DNA of 56,017 bases from Tissierellia bacterium (GTDB lineage: Bacteria; Bacillota; Clostridia; Peptostreptococcales; Acidaminobacteraceae). Positions 42,003 to 51,084 of the stretch are shown here, in pieces; positions within the stretch are counted from its first letter, which is position 1; every line of letters begins with the position of its first letter. The stretch is from contig JAAYOV010000003.1 of assembly GCA_012520095.1 (NCBI GenBank), positions 1 to 56,017 on the forward strand, given 5' to 3'. The translations under genes and the position numbers were made by a program. A model generated the notes under the pieces. The model was not told where the DNA came from. It ran no database searches and saw only the letters and a program-made list of their open reading frames with translations.

Positions 42003-42779
42003 TTATTCTTCCTCCTCATCTGACTCTTCTTCGGGGAGTGATTCATCTTCTATTTCTTCTGCCGGTTCATCCATTTCTTCATCGTCTTCAGCTTCCATGG
42101 CGGCTTTTCCTTCGATCACAGCATTCGTCATGGCATTGCTAAAGAGTTTGATAGCGCGGATGGCGTCGTCATTTCCGGGAATCGGATAGTCGACCTGATC
42201 CGGGTCACAGTTCGTATCTACAATGCCGATAACGGGAATGCCGAGAAGTCTCGCTTCGTGTATGGCCAGTTTTTCTTTCACTTGATCGATGACAAATACG
42301 GCATCGGGAAGTTGATCCATGTCTCGGATGCCGTCGTAGATGCGATGGAGCTTTTCTTTTTCTCTGGTGAGAAGCATGACTTCTTTTTTGGGCAAGTTTT
42401 CAAATGTTCCGTCTTCTTCCATCTCTTCTAGCTCAAACAGATATTCGATTCGCTTGCGGATCGTGGCGAAGTTCGTCAAAAGCCCGCCTTTCCAGCTCTG
42501 ATTGACATAGAACATGCCGGCGCGCTTGGCTTCCTGTTCGATCGCCTCGCGGGCCTGTTTCTTTGTCCCTACATAGAGAATCTTCTTTCCCTGTGAGGAA
42601 AGATCGCGCACAAATTCATAGGCCTCTTCCAGCTTTTTCAGCGACTTCTGCAAGTCAATGATGTAGATGCCATTGCGCTCGGTATAAATATAGGGTTTCA
42701 TTTTGGGGTTCCAGCGCTTGGTCTGATGACCGAAATGGACACCGGCTTCGAGTAAACTTTTCATTGAAACAACGGACAT
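42003..42779 (-). CDS. rpsB: 30S ribosomal protein S2 with long acidic tail
   Basis: A 258-residue small-subunit protein. [60 protein letters not shown] and [20 protein letters not shown] are typical. After the conserved core (about residue 227) there is an acidic tail of about 30 residues made almost only of Glu, Asp, Pro and Ser ([13 protein letters not shown] is part of it). AAGGAGGAAATCGTT precedes the ATG. First gene of its operon, with promoter and structured leader. Confidence 0.96.
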   Translation of the reverse strand: MSVVSMKSLLEAGVHFGHQTKRWNPKMKPYIYTERNGIYIIDLQKSLKKLEEAYEFVRDLSSQGKKILYVGTKKQAREAIEQEAKRAGMFYVNQSWKGGLLTNFATIRKRIEYLFELEEMEEDGTFENLPKKEVMLLTREKEKLHRIYDGIRDMDQLPDAVFVIDQVKEKLAIHEARLLGIPVIGIVDTNCDPDQVDYPIPGNDDAIRAIKLFSNAMTNAVIEGKAAMEAEDDEEMDEPAEEIEDESLPEEESDEEEE

Positions 42780-42796
42780 AACGATTTCCTCCTTGT

Positions 42797-42862
42797 TTGT
42801 CCTCCCTGCTCCTCACCCTTTTCGGGCACAAGTTGGTCTGTGAGCAGGTGTGTATTTTGACC
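42797..42862 (-). promoter_or_regulatory. Structured leader of rpsB
   Basis: In the predicted transcript CCTGCTC (42842-42848 on the minus strand) can pair with GAGCAGG (42805-42811), enclosing a small CCC-GAAAA-GGG hairpin (42816-42826). The stem stands right before the ribosome-binding site. Leaders of rpsB operons often bind S2 for feedback; I have not matched this to a known class. Confidence 0.5.
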
Positions 42863-42868
42863 TCAATT

Positions 42869-42897
42869 ATTGTACTACAGCTTAACGACTACAGCAA
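42869..42897 (-). promoter_or_regulatory. Predicted promoter of the rpsB-tsf-pyrH operon
   Basis: Minus-strand TTGCTG (42892-42897), 17-base spacer, TACAAT (42869-42874), about 90 bases before the rpsB start. It sits directly after the possible topA terminator. Confidence 0.72.
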
Positions 42898-42900
42898 TAA

Positions 42901-42934
42901 GAAAAAACGACGATTCATCCGACGATTCATCGTT
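42901..42934 (-). terminator. Possible terminator after topA, with 12-bp direct repeat
   Basis: On the minus strand AAACGA and TCGTTT can pair around two copies of GATGAATCGTCG, followed by TTTTTTC. The stem is short, so this is tentative; the place between the topA stop and the rpsB promoter fits a terminator. Confidence 0.42.
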
Positions 42935-42947
42935 TATTTTCCTATTC

Positions 42948-44999
42948 TTATTTTTTCTTTTCCTTATATGAGCATTCTCTATTGCTGCATACGATCTGAC
43001 CTGAATTCCTCCCCTTGCCTTCCACCAGTGCACTTCCGCATTCCGGACAATTCCTTCCGACCGGCTTATCCCAAACGGCAAAGCGACATTCCGGAAAGTT
43101 GCTGCAGCCATAGAAGATCTTGAGCTTCTTTGTCTTTCGCTCAACGACCTCCCCATCAGCACATAGAGGACATTTCACGCCGATTTCCTTAAGAATAGGC
43201 TTTGTGTTTCTACATTCCGGATAATTGCTGCATGCATAGAAACTCCCCTTGATCGTCTTTTTGATAAGCATGGGAGAACCGCATTTTTCACAGTTCAAAT
43301 CGGTCACTTCGCTTAGATCGTACTTTTTGATGCGCTCATCCGCTTGTTTTACCAGCGGTTTCAAAACAGAGTAGTACTCACGTATAACGTCTTGCCAAGG
43401 AAGCTTCTCGTCGCTTATGGCATCAAGTCTTTCCTCCATCTGTGCCGTAAATTCAGGCTCTACAAACTGAAGGAAGTTTTCTTCCATAATGTTGTTAGTG
43501 ATTTCACCCAGTTCTGTTGGAACCAAAGACTTCTTTTCCTTGGTGACATAGCCTCTTTTGGTGATGGTATAAAGAGTCGGTGCATAAGTACTCGGCCGTC
43601 CGATTCCCTTTTCCTCCATCTCTTTTATGAGGCTTGCTTCTGTGTAGCGGGAGGGCGGCTGCGTAAACTTCTGCTGAGTATCGATTTTTTGAAGAGCGGG
43701 TTTTTCACCTGTCTTCATCTCAGGCAGCTCCACGGCATCTGTTCGCATCTCATATACTTTCTGGAAGCCGTCAAAGATTCGAACCTCGCCTTTAGCCCTT
43801 GCCAGCACATCTTCGCCTTCTATTTCTACGGTCGTCGAGAAGAAGCGGGCACTGCTCATCTGGGAAGCCATGAAGCGATTCCAGATCAGCTCGTACAGGC
43901 GATACTCATCTCGCGAGAGATATGCCTTGATGCTTTCAGGCGTTCTTGCCGGAGAAGTGGGTCGAATCGCCTCATGAGCGTCCTGCGCATTTTTTCCGGC
44001 GCCTCCGGCTCTTCTGTGTGAATATTTCTCACCGAATTCTTCTGTAATATATTCTTTTGCCTGTGCCAGCGCTTCGTCTGAAATCCTTGTGGAATCAGTA
44101 CGCATATAAGTAATCAGTCCTTCACTTCCCCTCTGCAGGCGAATTCCCTCATAGAGTCTCTGTGCCGTCATCATCGTCTTGGATGCGGAGAAATTGAGTT
44201 TAAAAGACGCCTCCTGCTGAAGGGTGCTCGTCGTAAAAGGAGGATACGGCGCGCGCACTCTCTCCTTTTGTTCTATATTTGCAACACTGAACTCCAGCCC
44301 TTTGAGCCTTCTTTCCAACTCTCGGGCATCTGTTTCATTGTCAATATGAAGTTTCTTCCCACCGACCTGTATGACATCTGCGGAAAAACTTTTACCCTGC
44401 TCATTTTTCATTTTGAGCGCAAATGTCCAGTACTCTTCGCTGACAAATGCGCGGATTTCACGTTCTCGAAGCATGATGAGCCGCATAGCGACAGATTGTA
44501 CTCGCCCGGCACTCAAGCCCTTCATCACCTTTCTCCACAGAATCGGACTGATGGAATACCCAACCAGACGATCGAGGATTCTCCTCGCCTGCTGAGAATC
44601 CACGAGGTCTTCGTCGATAGCTCGCGGAACCTTCATCGCCTTGCGTACAGCATCCTTCGTGATTTCCTGAAACACGACGCGAGACGTTTTTTCGGGCTCC
44701 AGTTTCAGCGCGTGCGTCAGATGCCACGCAATGGCCTCTCCTTCACGGTCGGGGTCAGTGGCAAGAATGACCTTGTCCGCCTTCGCCATCTCTTTTTTCA
44801 GAGCCGCAATCGTCGGTCCTTTTCCCCGTATCGTTATATATTCCGGGGTAAAATTATTGTCGATATCGATGCCCATTTTGCTCTTGGGCAGATCTCGGAC
44901 ATGTCCGAGAGAAGCTCGGACGGTATAGTTCCTTCCAAGGTATTTTTCAATTGTCTTTGCTTTTGCCGGTGACTCGACGATCACGAGTGTTTGAGCCAT
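42948..44999 (-). CDS. topA: DNA topoisomerase I
   Basis: A 683-residue type IA topoisomerase that relaxes negative supercoils. TOPRIM domain: TLVIVESPAKAKTIEKYLG and LATDPDREGEAIAWHL. Active-site tyrosine region: GLITYMRTDSTRIS. C-terminus has three four-cysteine zinc-binding modules from about residue 570 (CEKCGSPM, CPLCADGE, CPECGSAL starts). Length is normal. GAGGAGGACAG precedes the ATG, and dprA ends 9 bases upstream, the standard dprA-topA pair. Confidence 0.97.
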   Translation of the reverse strand: MAQTLVIVESPAKAKTIEKYLGRNYTVRASLGHVRDLPKSKMGIDIDNNFTPEYITIRGKGPTIAALKKEMAKADKVILATDPDREGEAIAWHLTHALKLEPEKTSRVVFQEITKDAVRKAMKVPRAIDEDLVDSQQARRILDRLVGYSISPILWRKVMKGLSAGRVQSVAMRLIMLREREIRAFVSEEYWTFALKMKNEQGKSFSADVIQVGGKKLHIDNETDARELERRLKGLEFSVANIEQKERVRAPYPPFTTSTLQQEASFKLNFSASKTMMTAQRLYEGIRLQRGSEGLITYMRTDSTRISDEALAQAKEYITEEFGEKYSHRRAGGAGKNAQDAHEAIRPTSPARTPESIKAYLSRDEYRLYELIWNRFMASQMSSARFFSTTVEIEGEDVLARAKGEVRIFDGFQKVYEMRTDAVELPEMKTGEKPALQKIDTQQKFTQPPSRYTEASLIKEMEEKGIGRPSTYAPTLYTITKRGYVTKEKKSLVPTELGEITNNIMEENFLQFVEPEFTAQMEERLDAISDEKLPWQDVIREYYSVLKPLVKQADERIKKYDLSEVTDLNCEKCGSPMLIKKTIKGSFYACSNYPECRNTKPILKEIGVKCPLCADGEVVERKTKKLKIFYGCSNFPECRFAVWDKPVGRNCPECGSALVEGKGRNSGQIVCSNRECSYKEKKK

Positions 45000-45008
45000 C
45001 TGTCCTCC

Positions 45009-45629
45009 TCACAGTTGTTCTTCTATGTCGTACAAGGGAGAAGCCCCCTGAAAGATGAGCCAATTCGGTCCTCGGCTCATCGGTTCATCAATATTTCCCG
45101 GAAGCACCCATAGATTTCTTCCCAATGTCAAAGCATGAGAAGCCGTATTCATCGTTCCGCTTCGCACAGAGCTCTGGATGATGATCACATCTTGGCACAA
45201 GGCGGCCAGGATTCTGTTTCGCCTGGGAAAGTTTTCCGGCCGAACGGCGCTTCCCGGCGCAAACTCGGTAATAAATAGATGGCCTGCCGCAAGCATCCTT
45301 GCGCGCAGCTCTCTATTTCGCTTCGGATAGTCACTCTCAAGAGAAGACCCTAGAACCGCAATGCTGGGAATTCCATGCTTTATAGCCGCCTCGTGGGCGC
45401 ATGCATCAACCCCCAAGGCAAAGCCGCTGACTATCACTATATCATGAGACCTGAGTTTTTCAACAATCATTGTGCACTGGCGACGTCCGTAGGCAGTCGG
45501 ATTCCTTGTCCCTACGATACACACGCCCTTCTTATGGAGAAGCTCCACATTCCCCTGTGCATACAGTGCCTCAACCGGTTCACTCAGATCATTGAGGCCC
45601 GCAGGGTAACATTCCGGAAATATTTTCAT
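45009..45629 (-). CDS. dprA: Minimal DprA-like DNA-processing protein
   Basis: A 206-residue Rossmann-fold protein; typical DprA is 280-370. The core motifs are present: CIVGTRNPTAYGRR, VSGFALGVDACAHEAAI, AVLGSSLESDYPKRN, ENFPRRNRILAALCQ and SGTMNTASHALTLGR. The N-terminal SAM-like domain and C-terminal winged helix are missing. DprA loads RecA on incoming single-stranded DNA in transformation. ATG 45629 is preferred over TTG 45632 because AGGAGGATTTG then gives good spacing. It is 9 bases from topA. Confidence 0.92.
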   Translation of the reverse strand: MKIFPECYPAGLNDLSEPVEALYAQGNVELLHKKGVCIVGTRNPTAYGRRQCTMIVEKLRSHDIVIVSGFALGVDACAHEAAIKHGIPSIAVLGSSLESDYPKRNRELRARMLAAGHLFITEFAPGSAVRPENFPRRNRILAALCQDVIIIQSSVRSGTMNTASHALTLGRNLWVLPGNIDEPMSRGPNWLIFQGASPLYDIEEQL

Positions 45630-45687
45630 CAAATCCTCCTCTCTTCTTCACTGTAGCGAAAGGGAGGAGGCAAAAAACGAATTGATT

Positions 45688-46446
45688 CTATCTTTCCTGA
45701 ATGAACCGGCTGACAAATGTCCTGCGATGAATGGGACTTGGGCCGTAGTCGCGAAGCGCCTGCAGATGCGCCGCCGTCCCATATCCCTTATTTGTGTCAA
45801 AACCATACTCCGGATATCTCTCATGCATCGAGCGCATATAGCGGTCACGCGTCACTTTAGCAAGAATCGATGCCGCCGCAATCTCATTGCTCTTGTCGTC
45901 TCCACCGATGAGAGAGCGCTGCGGAAGATCCGTCTTCAGATCCATCGCATCGACGAGAAGATAGTCCGGCGCCGTCTCCATCAATTCCACCGCCACAAGC
46001 ATCGCCTGACGAGTCGCTTCAAGGATGTTGAGCTCATCAATCTGTCTCTCGGTGAAAGAGACGACGGAAAAGGCGATCGCCTTTTCCTCAATGGCAAGTG
46101 CCAGTTCCTCCCTTCGCTTTTCACTGAGGCGTTTTGAGTCGCGCAGGCCGTATATTGGCTTGTCTTCATCTAATATGACGCAAGCGACCGTGACGGGGCC
46201 GGCAAGAGGACCTCTTCCCACCTCATCAAGCCCTGCAATATATCGATATCCCTCAGCTCTTGCTTGCCCGGAAAACATCGATTTTTCGATATATTCAGCC
46301 CGGATGCCCAACTCCCGCTGAGCTCGCTTTATAAGCCGGATTGCGCCCGCCTCTTTTCGAACCGAAAGGATGGCGATGGCGTCCTCGGGAGTCAAGAGTC
46401 CGTCTTTCATCGCCTGATCGATCTCTTTCAGACTAAGGGCGTTCAA
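45688..46446 (-). CDS. rnhB: Ribonuclease HII
   Basis: A 252-residue RNase H that removes misincorporated ribonucleotides. Catalytic DE..D region: IAGLDEVGRGPLAGPVTVAC, then YGLRDSKRLSEKRREEL, LVDAMDLKTDLPQ and AAASILAKVTRDRYM with remaining acidic residues. Start is uncertain: TTG 46446 (AGGATCAGCC before it) is taken because LNALSLKEIDQAMKDG resembles the usual N-terminus; ATG 46482 in the same frame has no ribosome-binding site. It overlaps rbgA by 14 bases with the chosen start. Confidence 0.93.
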   Translation of the reverse strand: MNALSLKEIDQAMKDGLLTPEDAIAILSVRKEAGAIRLIKRAQRELGIRAEYIEKSMFSGQARAEGYRYIAGLDEVGRGPLAGPVTVACVILDEDKPIYGLRDSKRLSEKRREELALAIEEKAIAFSVVSFTERQIDELNILEATRQAMLVAVELMETAPDYLLVDAMDLKTDLPQRSLIGGDDKSNEIAAASILAKVTRDRYMRSMHERYPEYGFDTNKGYGTAAHLQALRDYGPSPIHRRTFVSRFIQER

Positions 46447-47269
46447 GGCTGATCCTGCCGATCTTGGCCGAGCGAAACTCATCGAGCAACATGACGGCTG
46501 TCCTCTCTTCGTCGATCCTGCCCCCGGAAATAATCGCTCCTCTTCGCTTCGCTATGGCTTCAAACACTTCCTCGGGATGACCGCTCTCGCTGACATCGTA
46601 TCTCGCCTCAAGAACCCCCGGATACAACTCTCGCAACGTTTTGATCAACTCTATTGCAAGGCGAGTTGTATCGAGCACCAAGTCATTGATCGATCCCAAA
46701 AAAGCAAGATGAAGTGCCTTCTTCTGATCGATAAATTTAGGCCACAAGATGCCCGGAGTATCGAAGAGCTCCAAATCCTTTCTCAATCTCACCCACTGTT
46801 TTCCTCTGGTGACACCCGGCCGGTCTTCAATGCGTGACGTCGTCCTTCCGACGAGTCGATTGATCAGAGAAGACTTTCCGACATTTGGAACACCGATGAC
46901 CATGAGGCGGATCGGACGCGGTTTTCTTCCCTGTCTTCTGTTTTTTTCATGCACAAATGCGCCCTCGCGCAGGATAAGGGCGATCAATTCAGCAGTATTG
47001 TCGCTTCTGGCATTGAATGCCAAGGTTTTCAGGCCTTCTTTTGAAAACGCCTCTGTCCACTCCCGATTGACGCAAGGATCGGCCAGATCTGCCTTGTTTA
47101 ACAATAGAAGTCTCTTTTTCCCCTGCAGAAGATCGGCAAACATCGGATTTTCGCTTGCCAGAGGCGCTCTCGCGTCGCGCAATTCCAGCGCCACATCGAC
47201 GAGTTTGAGATGACTTTGCACCATATCCCGGGCTTTTTTCATATGACCCGGATACCATTGAATATGCAA
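46433..47269 (-). CDS. rbgA: Ribosome biogenesis GTPase RbgA (YlqF)
   Basis: A 278-residue circularly permuted GTPase needed for late 50S assembly. G4 LLLNKADLAD comes before G1 VIGVPNVGKSSLIN and G3 LFDTPGILWPKF, as in this family, and the N-terminus HIQWYPGHMKKARDMV is diagnostic. The start is TTG 47269, since GGAGGA lies five bases upstream and this gives the normal N-terminus; a TTG four codons earlier overlaps that ribosome-binding site. It follows rplS after a hairpin and overlaps rnhB. Confidence 0.95.
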   Translation of the reverse strand: MHIQWYPGHMKKARDMVQSHLKLVDVALELRDARAPLASENPMFADLLQGKKRLLLLNKADLADPCVNREWTEAFSKEGLKTLAFNARSDNTAELIALILREGAFVHEKNRRQGRKPRPIRLMVIGVPNVGKSSLINRLVGRTTSRIEDRPGVTRGKQWVRLRKDLELFDTPGILWPKFIDQKKALHLAFLGSINDLVLDTTRLAIELIKTLRELYPGVLEARYDVSESGHPEEVFEAIAKRRGAIISGGRIDEERTAVMLLDEFRSAKIGRISLERP

Positions 47270-47283
47270 CACTTCCTCCAAAC

Positions 47284-47312
47284 AAGAGAAAAGAACTGCC
47301 TACGCAGCTCTT
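47284..47312 (-). terminator. Weak terminator or attenuator between rplS and rbgA
   Basis: Minus strand: AAGAGCTGC pairs with GCAGTTCTT around GTAG, followed by TTCTCTTG. The stem overlaps the rplS stop codon. The T-tract is interrupted, so partial read-through into rbgA is likely. Confidence 0.6.
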
Positions 47313-47664
47313 AACGCATTCTCTCTTTTACTTTGGCGGCCTTTCCTACTCGGTCGCGGATATACAGCAGACGCGCCCTGCGCACTTTACCTTTGCGCAC
47401 GACTTCGATTTTTTCGATCATAGGTGAATGGATCGGAAAAGTCTTTTCCACACCGACGTTGCCGGAAAGTTTGCGCACTGTAAAGCGCTCCTGAACTCCT
47501 CCCTGCTGGCGCTTGATGACGAGTCCTTCAAAGACCTGGATGCGGCCTCCGCTTTTCCCCTCTTTCAGACGCTGATGAACACGCACGGTATCACCGACGC
47601 GAAACTCAGGAATATCGGTTTTTAAAAATTCACTCTCAATGTCGCGAATAATGCTTTCGTTCAT
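47311..47664 (-). CDS. rplS: 50S ribosomal protein L19
   Basis: A 117-residue protein at the 30S-50S interface. [52 protein letters not shown] and [20 protein letters not shown] are the standard motifs. It overlaps trmD by 4 bases (ATGA), the usual trmD-rplS arrangement. Length is typical. Confidence 0.97.
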   Translation of the reverse strand: MNESIIRDIESEFLKTDIPEFRVGDTVRVHQRLKEGKSGGRIQVFEGLVIKRQQGGVQERFTVRKLSGNVGVEKTFPIHSPMIEKIEVVRKGKVRRARLLYIRDRVGKAAKVKERMR

Positions 47665-48392
47665 GAGATGTCCTCCTTCGACAATTTTCTTATGAGTTCG
47701 ATCACCTTCTCGGGATAAATCCCTTCTTGAAGGCCTTTTGCGATCATGTCCGGCCTCCTGTGCAAAGTCAGTCTGACCTGCTCTTCGAGCCGATAATCGC
47801 GGATATTTTGATGATGACCACTCAAGAGAATCTTCGGGACTTCGAGTCCTTCGAACTCTTCGGGTCGTGTGTACTGATGGTATTCAAGAAGGCCGCATAC
47901 ATGTGACTCTTCTTGAAGCGACTCTTCGCAGATGACACCGGGCAGACAGCGCATAACGGCATCTATCAGCACCAAGGCCGCCAATTCTCCTCCGCTGAGA
48001 ATGTAGTCTCCGATCGAGATTTCCTCGTCAACCCATGTGTCGATCACTCGTTGATCGAGTCCTTCATAATGGGAACAGATGAGGGTCAACTCTTTTTTTT
48101 CTGCCAGTTCCTGCACTTTCTTCTGTGTCAGGAGATTTCCCCTCGGAGAGAGATGGACGATGTATCCGCTGTCATGGCGAAGGGCATCAAAGAGCGGTTG
48201 GGCAAGAAGCACCATGCCGGCCCCTTCACCATATGGATAATCATCAGCTTTTCGGTGTTTATTCGTCGAATAGTCGCGAATATTTTCTGTCTTTACCTTC
48301 AGATGGCCTTCCTCCAGCGCCCGCCTGGGAATTCCCTCCTGAAAGTATGATTGTATCCGCTCGGGAAACAGTGTGAGAACGCGAACCTCCAT
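47661..48392 (-). CDS. trmD: tRNA (guanine-N1-)-methyltransferase TrmD
   Basis: A 243-residue SPOUT methyltransferase making m1G37 in tRNAs, which prevents frameshifting. [75 protein letters not shown] and [20 protein letters not shown] (knot) are visible. ATG 48392 is taken (TGATG with the rimM stop); GTG 48395 is a weaker option. Confidence 0.96.
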   Translation of the reverse strand: MEVRVLTLFPERIQSYFQEGIPRRALEEGHLKVKTENIRDYSTNKHRKADDYPYGEGAGMVLLAQPLFDALRHDSGYIVHLSPRGNLLTQKKVQELAEKKELTLICSHYEGLDQRVIDTWVDEEISIGDYILSGGELAALVLIDAVMRCLPGVICEESLQEESHVCGLLEYHQYTRPEEFEGLEVPKILLSGHHQNIRDYRLEEQVRLTLHRRPDMIAKGLQEGIYPEKVIELIRKLSKEDIS

Positions 48393-48868
48393 CACATGCC
48401 TTCAATCAGTTCCACATTAATCCGGCGTTTGCAAATGTCAATTTCCTTGACAAATTCATCAACAGCCGGGATGAGAATGCTGCGCTCGCCTTCTACGACA
48501 TAGATGTCCTGAAACGCATTCTGGATGACATCTTCGAGGCGACCGACGCAGACGCCTCGATCAAAGACCTCACAACCGATCAGATCTTCGACGAGATATT
48601 GGTCTTCTTCGAGTTCAATGTCTTTGCGATCGATGAAAATCTCCAAGCCGATCAGGCCTTCGACATCTTCTACTCTGTCTTTTCCGGCAAAGCGGGCAAT
48701 CAGCATATTCTTTTGCATTCGCAGTTTTTCCACGAGGAGCTCGTCATGACCGCACGTGACATGCAGTCCTGTTTTTAAAGAGCTGTCGCTGCTGTAGGGA
48801 TAGATCTTTACTTCTCCCCGCAGGCCGACACTCTTGACGATTTTCCCCAAGGCGATCTTTTTGTCCAT
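48392..48868 (-). CDS. rimM: Ribosome maturation factor RimM
   Basis: A 158-residue 16S processing factor that binds S19. LGKIVKSVGLRGEVKIYPYS is the N-terminal signature; the PRC-barrel part includes EEDQYLVEDLIGCEVFD, RLEDVIQNAFQDIYVVE and ILIPAVDEFVKEIDI. ATG 48868 overlaps the khpA stop (TGATG), and a GTG one codon earlier is possible. It precedes trmD in the standard rpsP-rimM-trmD-rplS order. Confidence 0.95.
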   Translation of the reverse strand: MDKKIALGKIVKSVGLRGEVKIYPYSSDSSLKTGLHVTCGHDELLVEKLRMQKNMLIARFAGKDRVEDVEGLIGLEIFIDRKDIELEEDQYLVEDLIGCEVFDRGVCVGRLEDVIQNAFQDIYVVEGERSILIPAVDEFVKEIDICKRRINVELIEGM

Positions 48869-49095
48869 CACACGACTTCGACAAAAACCTTGACGTTTTC
48901 TTTTGTCGCCGCCACTTTGGCGATGGTTCGGATGGCGTTGATGACACGGCCGCCCTTTCCGATGACTCGTCCCATATCTTCGGGTGCAACGCGGACTTCT
49001 ACCGTGACGACACTGCCGTCGACTTTTTCTGTGACCTGCACCTGTGAAGGATCTTCTACCAGTCGTAGAACAACGGTTCTTACTAATTCACTCAT
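48868..49095 (-). CDS. khpA: KH-domain RNA-binding protein KhpA (YlqC)
   Basis: A 75-residue single KH domain: VRVAPEDMGRVIGKGGRVIN is the GxxG RNA-binding loop and the flanking helices. KhpA forms a complex with KhpB/Jag and affects cell division and small-RNA binding in Gram-positives. Two ATG codons occur in tandem (49098 and 49095); the second gives the better spacing from AGGAG, which spans the rpsP stop. Confidence 0.94.
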   Translation of the reverse strand: MSELVRTVVLRLVEDPSQVQVTEKVDGSVVTVEVRVAPEDMGRVIGKGGRVINAIRTIAKVAATKENVKVFVEVV

Positions 49096-49098
49096 CAT

Positions 49099-49356
49099 TT
49101 ACTCCTGCATTTCATCATAAACGCCGTTCTTTTTGAGCAGCGCTCGTGCCGTATCGGTAGGTTGGGCACCGTTTCTCAGCCATTTGATCGCTTTTTCGGT
49201 GTCGATGCGAACCTCTGTCGGTTCCGCAATCGGATCAAAGTAGCCGATTTCTTCGATAAATCTTCCGTCGCGCGGGCTGCGAGAATCTGCAACCACCAAT
49301 CGATAGAAGGGTCTCTTCTTAGAACCCATTCTTCGAAGTCTTATTTTTACTGCCAT
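49099..49356 (-). CDS. rpsP: 30S ribosomal protein S16
   Basis: An 85-residue protein. [40 protein letters not shown] and [20 protein letters not shown] are standard. AAGGAGGAAAGA precedes the ATG. It lies 17 bases after ffh and its stop codon is in the khpA ribosome-binding site. Confidence 0.97.
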   Translation of the reverse strand: MAVKIRLRRMGSKKRPFYRLVVADSRSPRDGRFIEEIGYFDPIAEPTEVRIDTEKAIKWLRNGAQPTDTARALLKKNGVYDEMQE

Positions 49357-49373
49357 TCTTTCCTCCTTAGTAT

Positions 49374-50714
49374 TTAAAAGGGCATTCGGATTCCCCCAAA
49401 GGGATTTCGGCCCTTCTTAGCTATATTGCCGACCTGCTTCATCATCTTGCGCGTCTGTGTAAATTGTTTGACGAGCCGATTGACATCTGCAAGCGTTGTG
49501 CCGCTCCCCTTGGCAATCCGTTCTTTTCTCGACGGATTGAGAAGATCGGGGTTTCTTCTTTCCTTGACGGTCATTGACCGGATGATCGCTTCAATTTTTA
49601 CCATGTTTCGTTCATCGATATCGATGCCTTTTAAAGCCTGTGCGGCTCCCGGGATCATCGCCAGGATTTCGCTGAGAGATCCCATTTCCTTCATCTGCTG
49701 CATCTGTTCAAGAAAGTCTTCATAGTTCAGACCTTCCTTGCGCATTCGCTTCTCCAGATCCTGCGCTTTCTTCGCATCGAAGGACTTTTCCGCCCTTTCG
49801 ATCAGGCTGAGCAAGTCTCCCATTCCAAGGATGCGCGAGGCCATGCGTTCAGGATGAAATTCTTCGAGTGTCTTCGGGCTGATCTTCTCTCCCGTCCCAA
49901 TAAACTTAATGGGAGCTCCCGTGACTTCCTTCATGCTGAGAGCGGCACCGCCTCTGGTGTCCCCGTCCATTTTTGTCAAAATGATGCCGTCGATTCCGAG
50001 CTTCTGATGAAATGCATCGGCGACATTGACCGACTCCTGGCCGACCATGGCATCGACCACCAGGAGAATTTCCGTAGGCTTGACCGCCTGTTTGATCGAC
50101 ACCAGCTCGTCCATAAGCACTTCATCAATCTGAAGGCGTCCTGCCGTGTCGAGAATGAGTACGTTTCGGCTTTCACGCTGAGCCTGTGCCAACGCCGCTT
50201 TAGCGATGTCTGCAGGAGGTGTCTGCTGGCCCATGCTAAATATCGGCACATCGATCTGCCGACCTAGGACTTGGAGCTGTTCAATAGCAGCCGGTCGGTA
50301 GACGTCGAGCGCCGCGATCATCGGGCGTCTGCCCTCTTCCTTCGTCTTAAGAGCCAGCTTGGCACAGTGCGTCGTCTTTCCGGAACCTTGGAGCCCAACC
50401 ATCAGATAGACACTTGTGCCGTTTGTGTTATACACAAGCTTGCTTGAAGTCGATCCCATGAGATCCGTCAGCTCGTCTCGGACGATCTTAACGACTTGCT
50501 GACCCGGCGTCAGGCTTTCCATCACCTCTGCGCCCATCGCACGTTCCGTGACTTTCTTAATAAAGCTTCTGACCACCTTGAAGTTGACGTCGGCTTCCAG
50601 AAGCGAGAGCCGAACTTCGCGCATCACTTCTTTTATGTCTTTTTCACTGACTTTTCCCTTGCCCGTCAATTTCTTCAGAGCCTGTTGGAGCTTATCTCCT
50701 AAATTCTCAAACAT
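49374..50714 (-). CDS. ffh: Signal recognition particle protein Ffh
   Basis: A 446-residue SRP54 GTPase that targets membrane proteins. N domain to about 90; G domain with [50 protein letters not shown] and [16 protein letters not shown]; methionine-rich M domain from about 300 ([39 protein letters not shown]). Length is typical. It directly follows ylxM, the usual arrangement. The SRP RNA gene is not in the window. Confidence 0.97.
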   Translation of the reverse strand: MFENLGDKLQQALKKLTGKGKVSEKDIKEVMREVRLSLLEADVNFKVVRSFIKKVTERAMGAEVMESLTPGQQVVKIVRDELTDLMGSTSSKLVYNTNGTSVYLMVGLQGSGKTTHCAKLALKTKEEGRRPMIAALDVYRPAAIEQLQVLGRQIDVPIFSMGQQTPPADIAKAALAQAQRESRNVLILDTAGRLQIDEVLMDELVSIKQAVKPTEILLVVDAMVGQESVNVADAFHQKLGIDGIILTKMDGDTRGGAALSMKEVTGAPIKFIGTGEKISPKTLEEFHPERMASRILGMGDLLSLIERAEKSFDAKKAQDLEKRMRKEGLNYEDFLEQMQQMKEMGSLSEILAMIPGAAQALKGIDIDERNMVKIEAIIRSMTVKERRNPDLLNPSRKERIAKGSGTTLADVNRLVKQFTQTRKMMKQVGNIAKKGRNPFGGIRMPF

Positions 50715-51047
50715 CTATTCTTCGATTTCCTTTATTAATGCCTGTAGCGCCTGAAGGCTTTCCGGCCGAAGCGACTCCTTGGAGAGCTCCTCCCGCAGAG
50801 CCGATGCCTTTTCCAGCAGGCGATGATGATAAGCGACCATTCCCAGATGCCTCTCATACGTCTCCAGCTTATCCAGCGCCCTCTTCAATACGTCGTGGAC
50901 TCCTTGGCGGGTGACTTGAGCGCCCTCGGCGATCTCACTGAGCGTCAGATCTTCCTGCACATACAGAGACAGCACTTCTCGTTGTTTTTTTGTGAGAAGA
51001 GCGGCATAGAAATCCATATAGTAGCCTGCCATCTCTCGTTTAATCAT
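50715..51047 (-). CDS. ylxM: YlxM (UPF0122) putative DNA-binding protein
   Basis: A 110-residue helix-turn-helix protein resembling sigma-factor region 4: YAALLTKKQREVLSLYVQED, LTLSEIAEGAQVTRQGVHD and VLKRALDKLETYERHLGM. In streptococci YlxM modulates SRP assembly. First gene of the ylxM-ffh-rpsP operon, with a strong promoter and a hairpin at the transcript start. Its stop abuts the ffh ATG. Confidence 0.95.
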   Translation of the reverse strand: MIKREMAGYYMDFYAALLTKKQREVLSLYVQEDLTLSEIAEGAQVTRQGVHDVLKRALDKLETYERHLGMVAYHHRLLEKASALREELSKESLRPESLQALQALIKEIEE

Positions 51048-51056
51048 CTTTTTCCT

Positions 51057-51080
51057 CTGTAAAGGTTTTTTACTTTACAG
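51057..51080 (-). promoter_or_regulatory. Perfect hairpin at the 5' end of the ylxM-ffh transcript
   Basis: Minus strand: CTGTAAAG pairs perfectly with CTTTACAG around TAAAAAAC. It begins about five bases after the predicted -10 element, so it should form the very 5' end of the mRNA, and its 3' arm runs into the ylxM ribosome-binding site GAGGAAAA. It may protect the message or limit ylxM translation. Confidence 0.65.
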
Positions 51081-51084
51081 CGAT

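Noticed and set aside
43344-44021. 225-codon plus-strand reading frame
   Set aside because: Antisense to the middle of topA; composition reflects the complementary codons.
44268-44972. 234-codon plus-strand reading frame
   Set aside because: Antisense to the conserved start of topA and without protein-like features.
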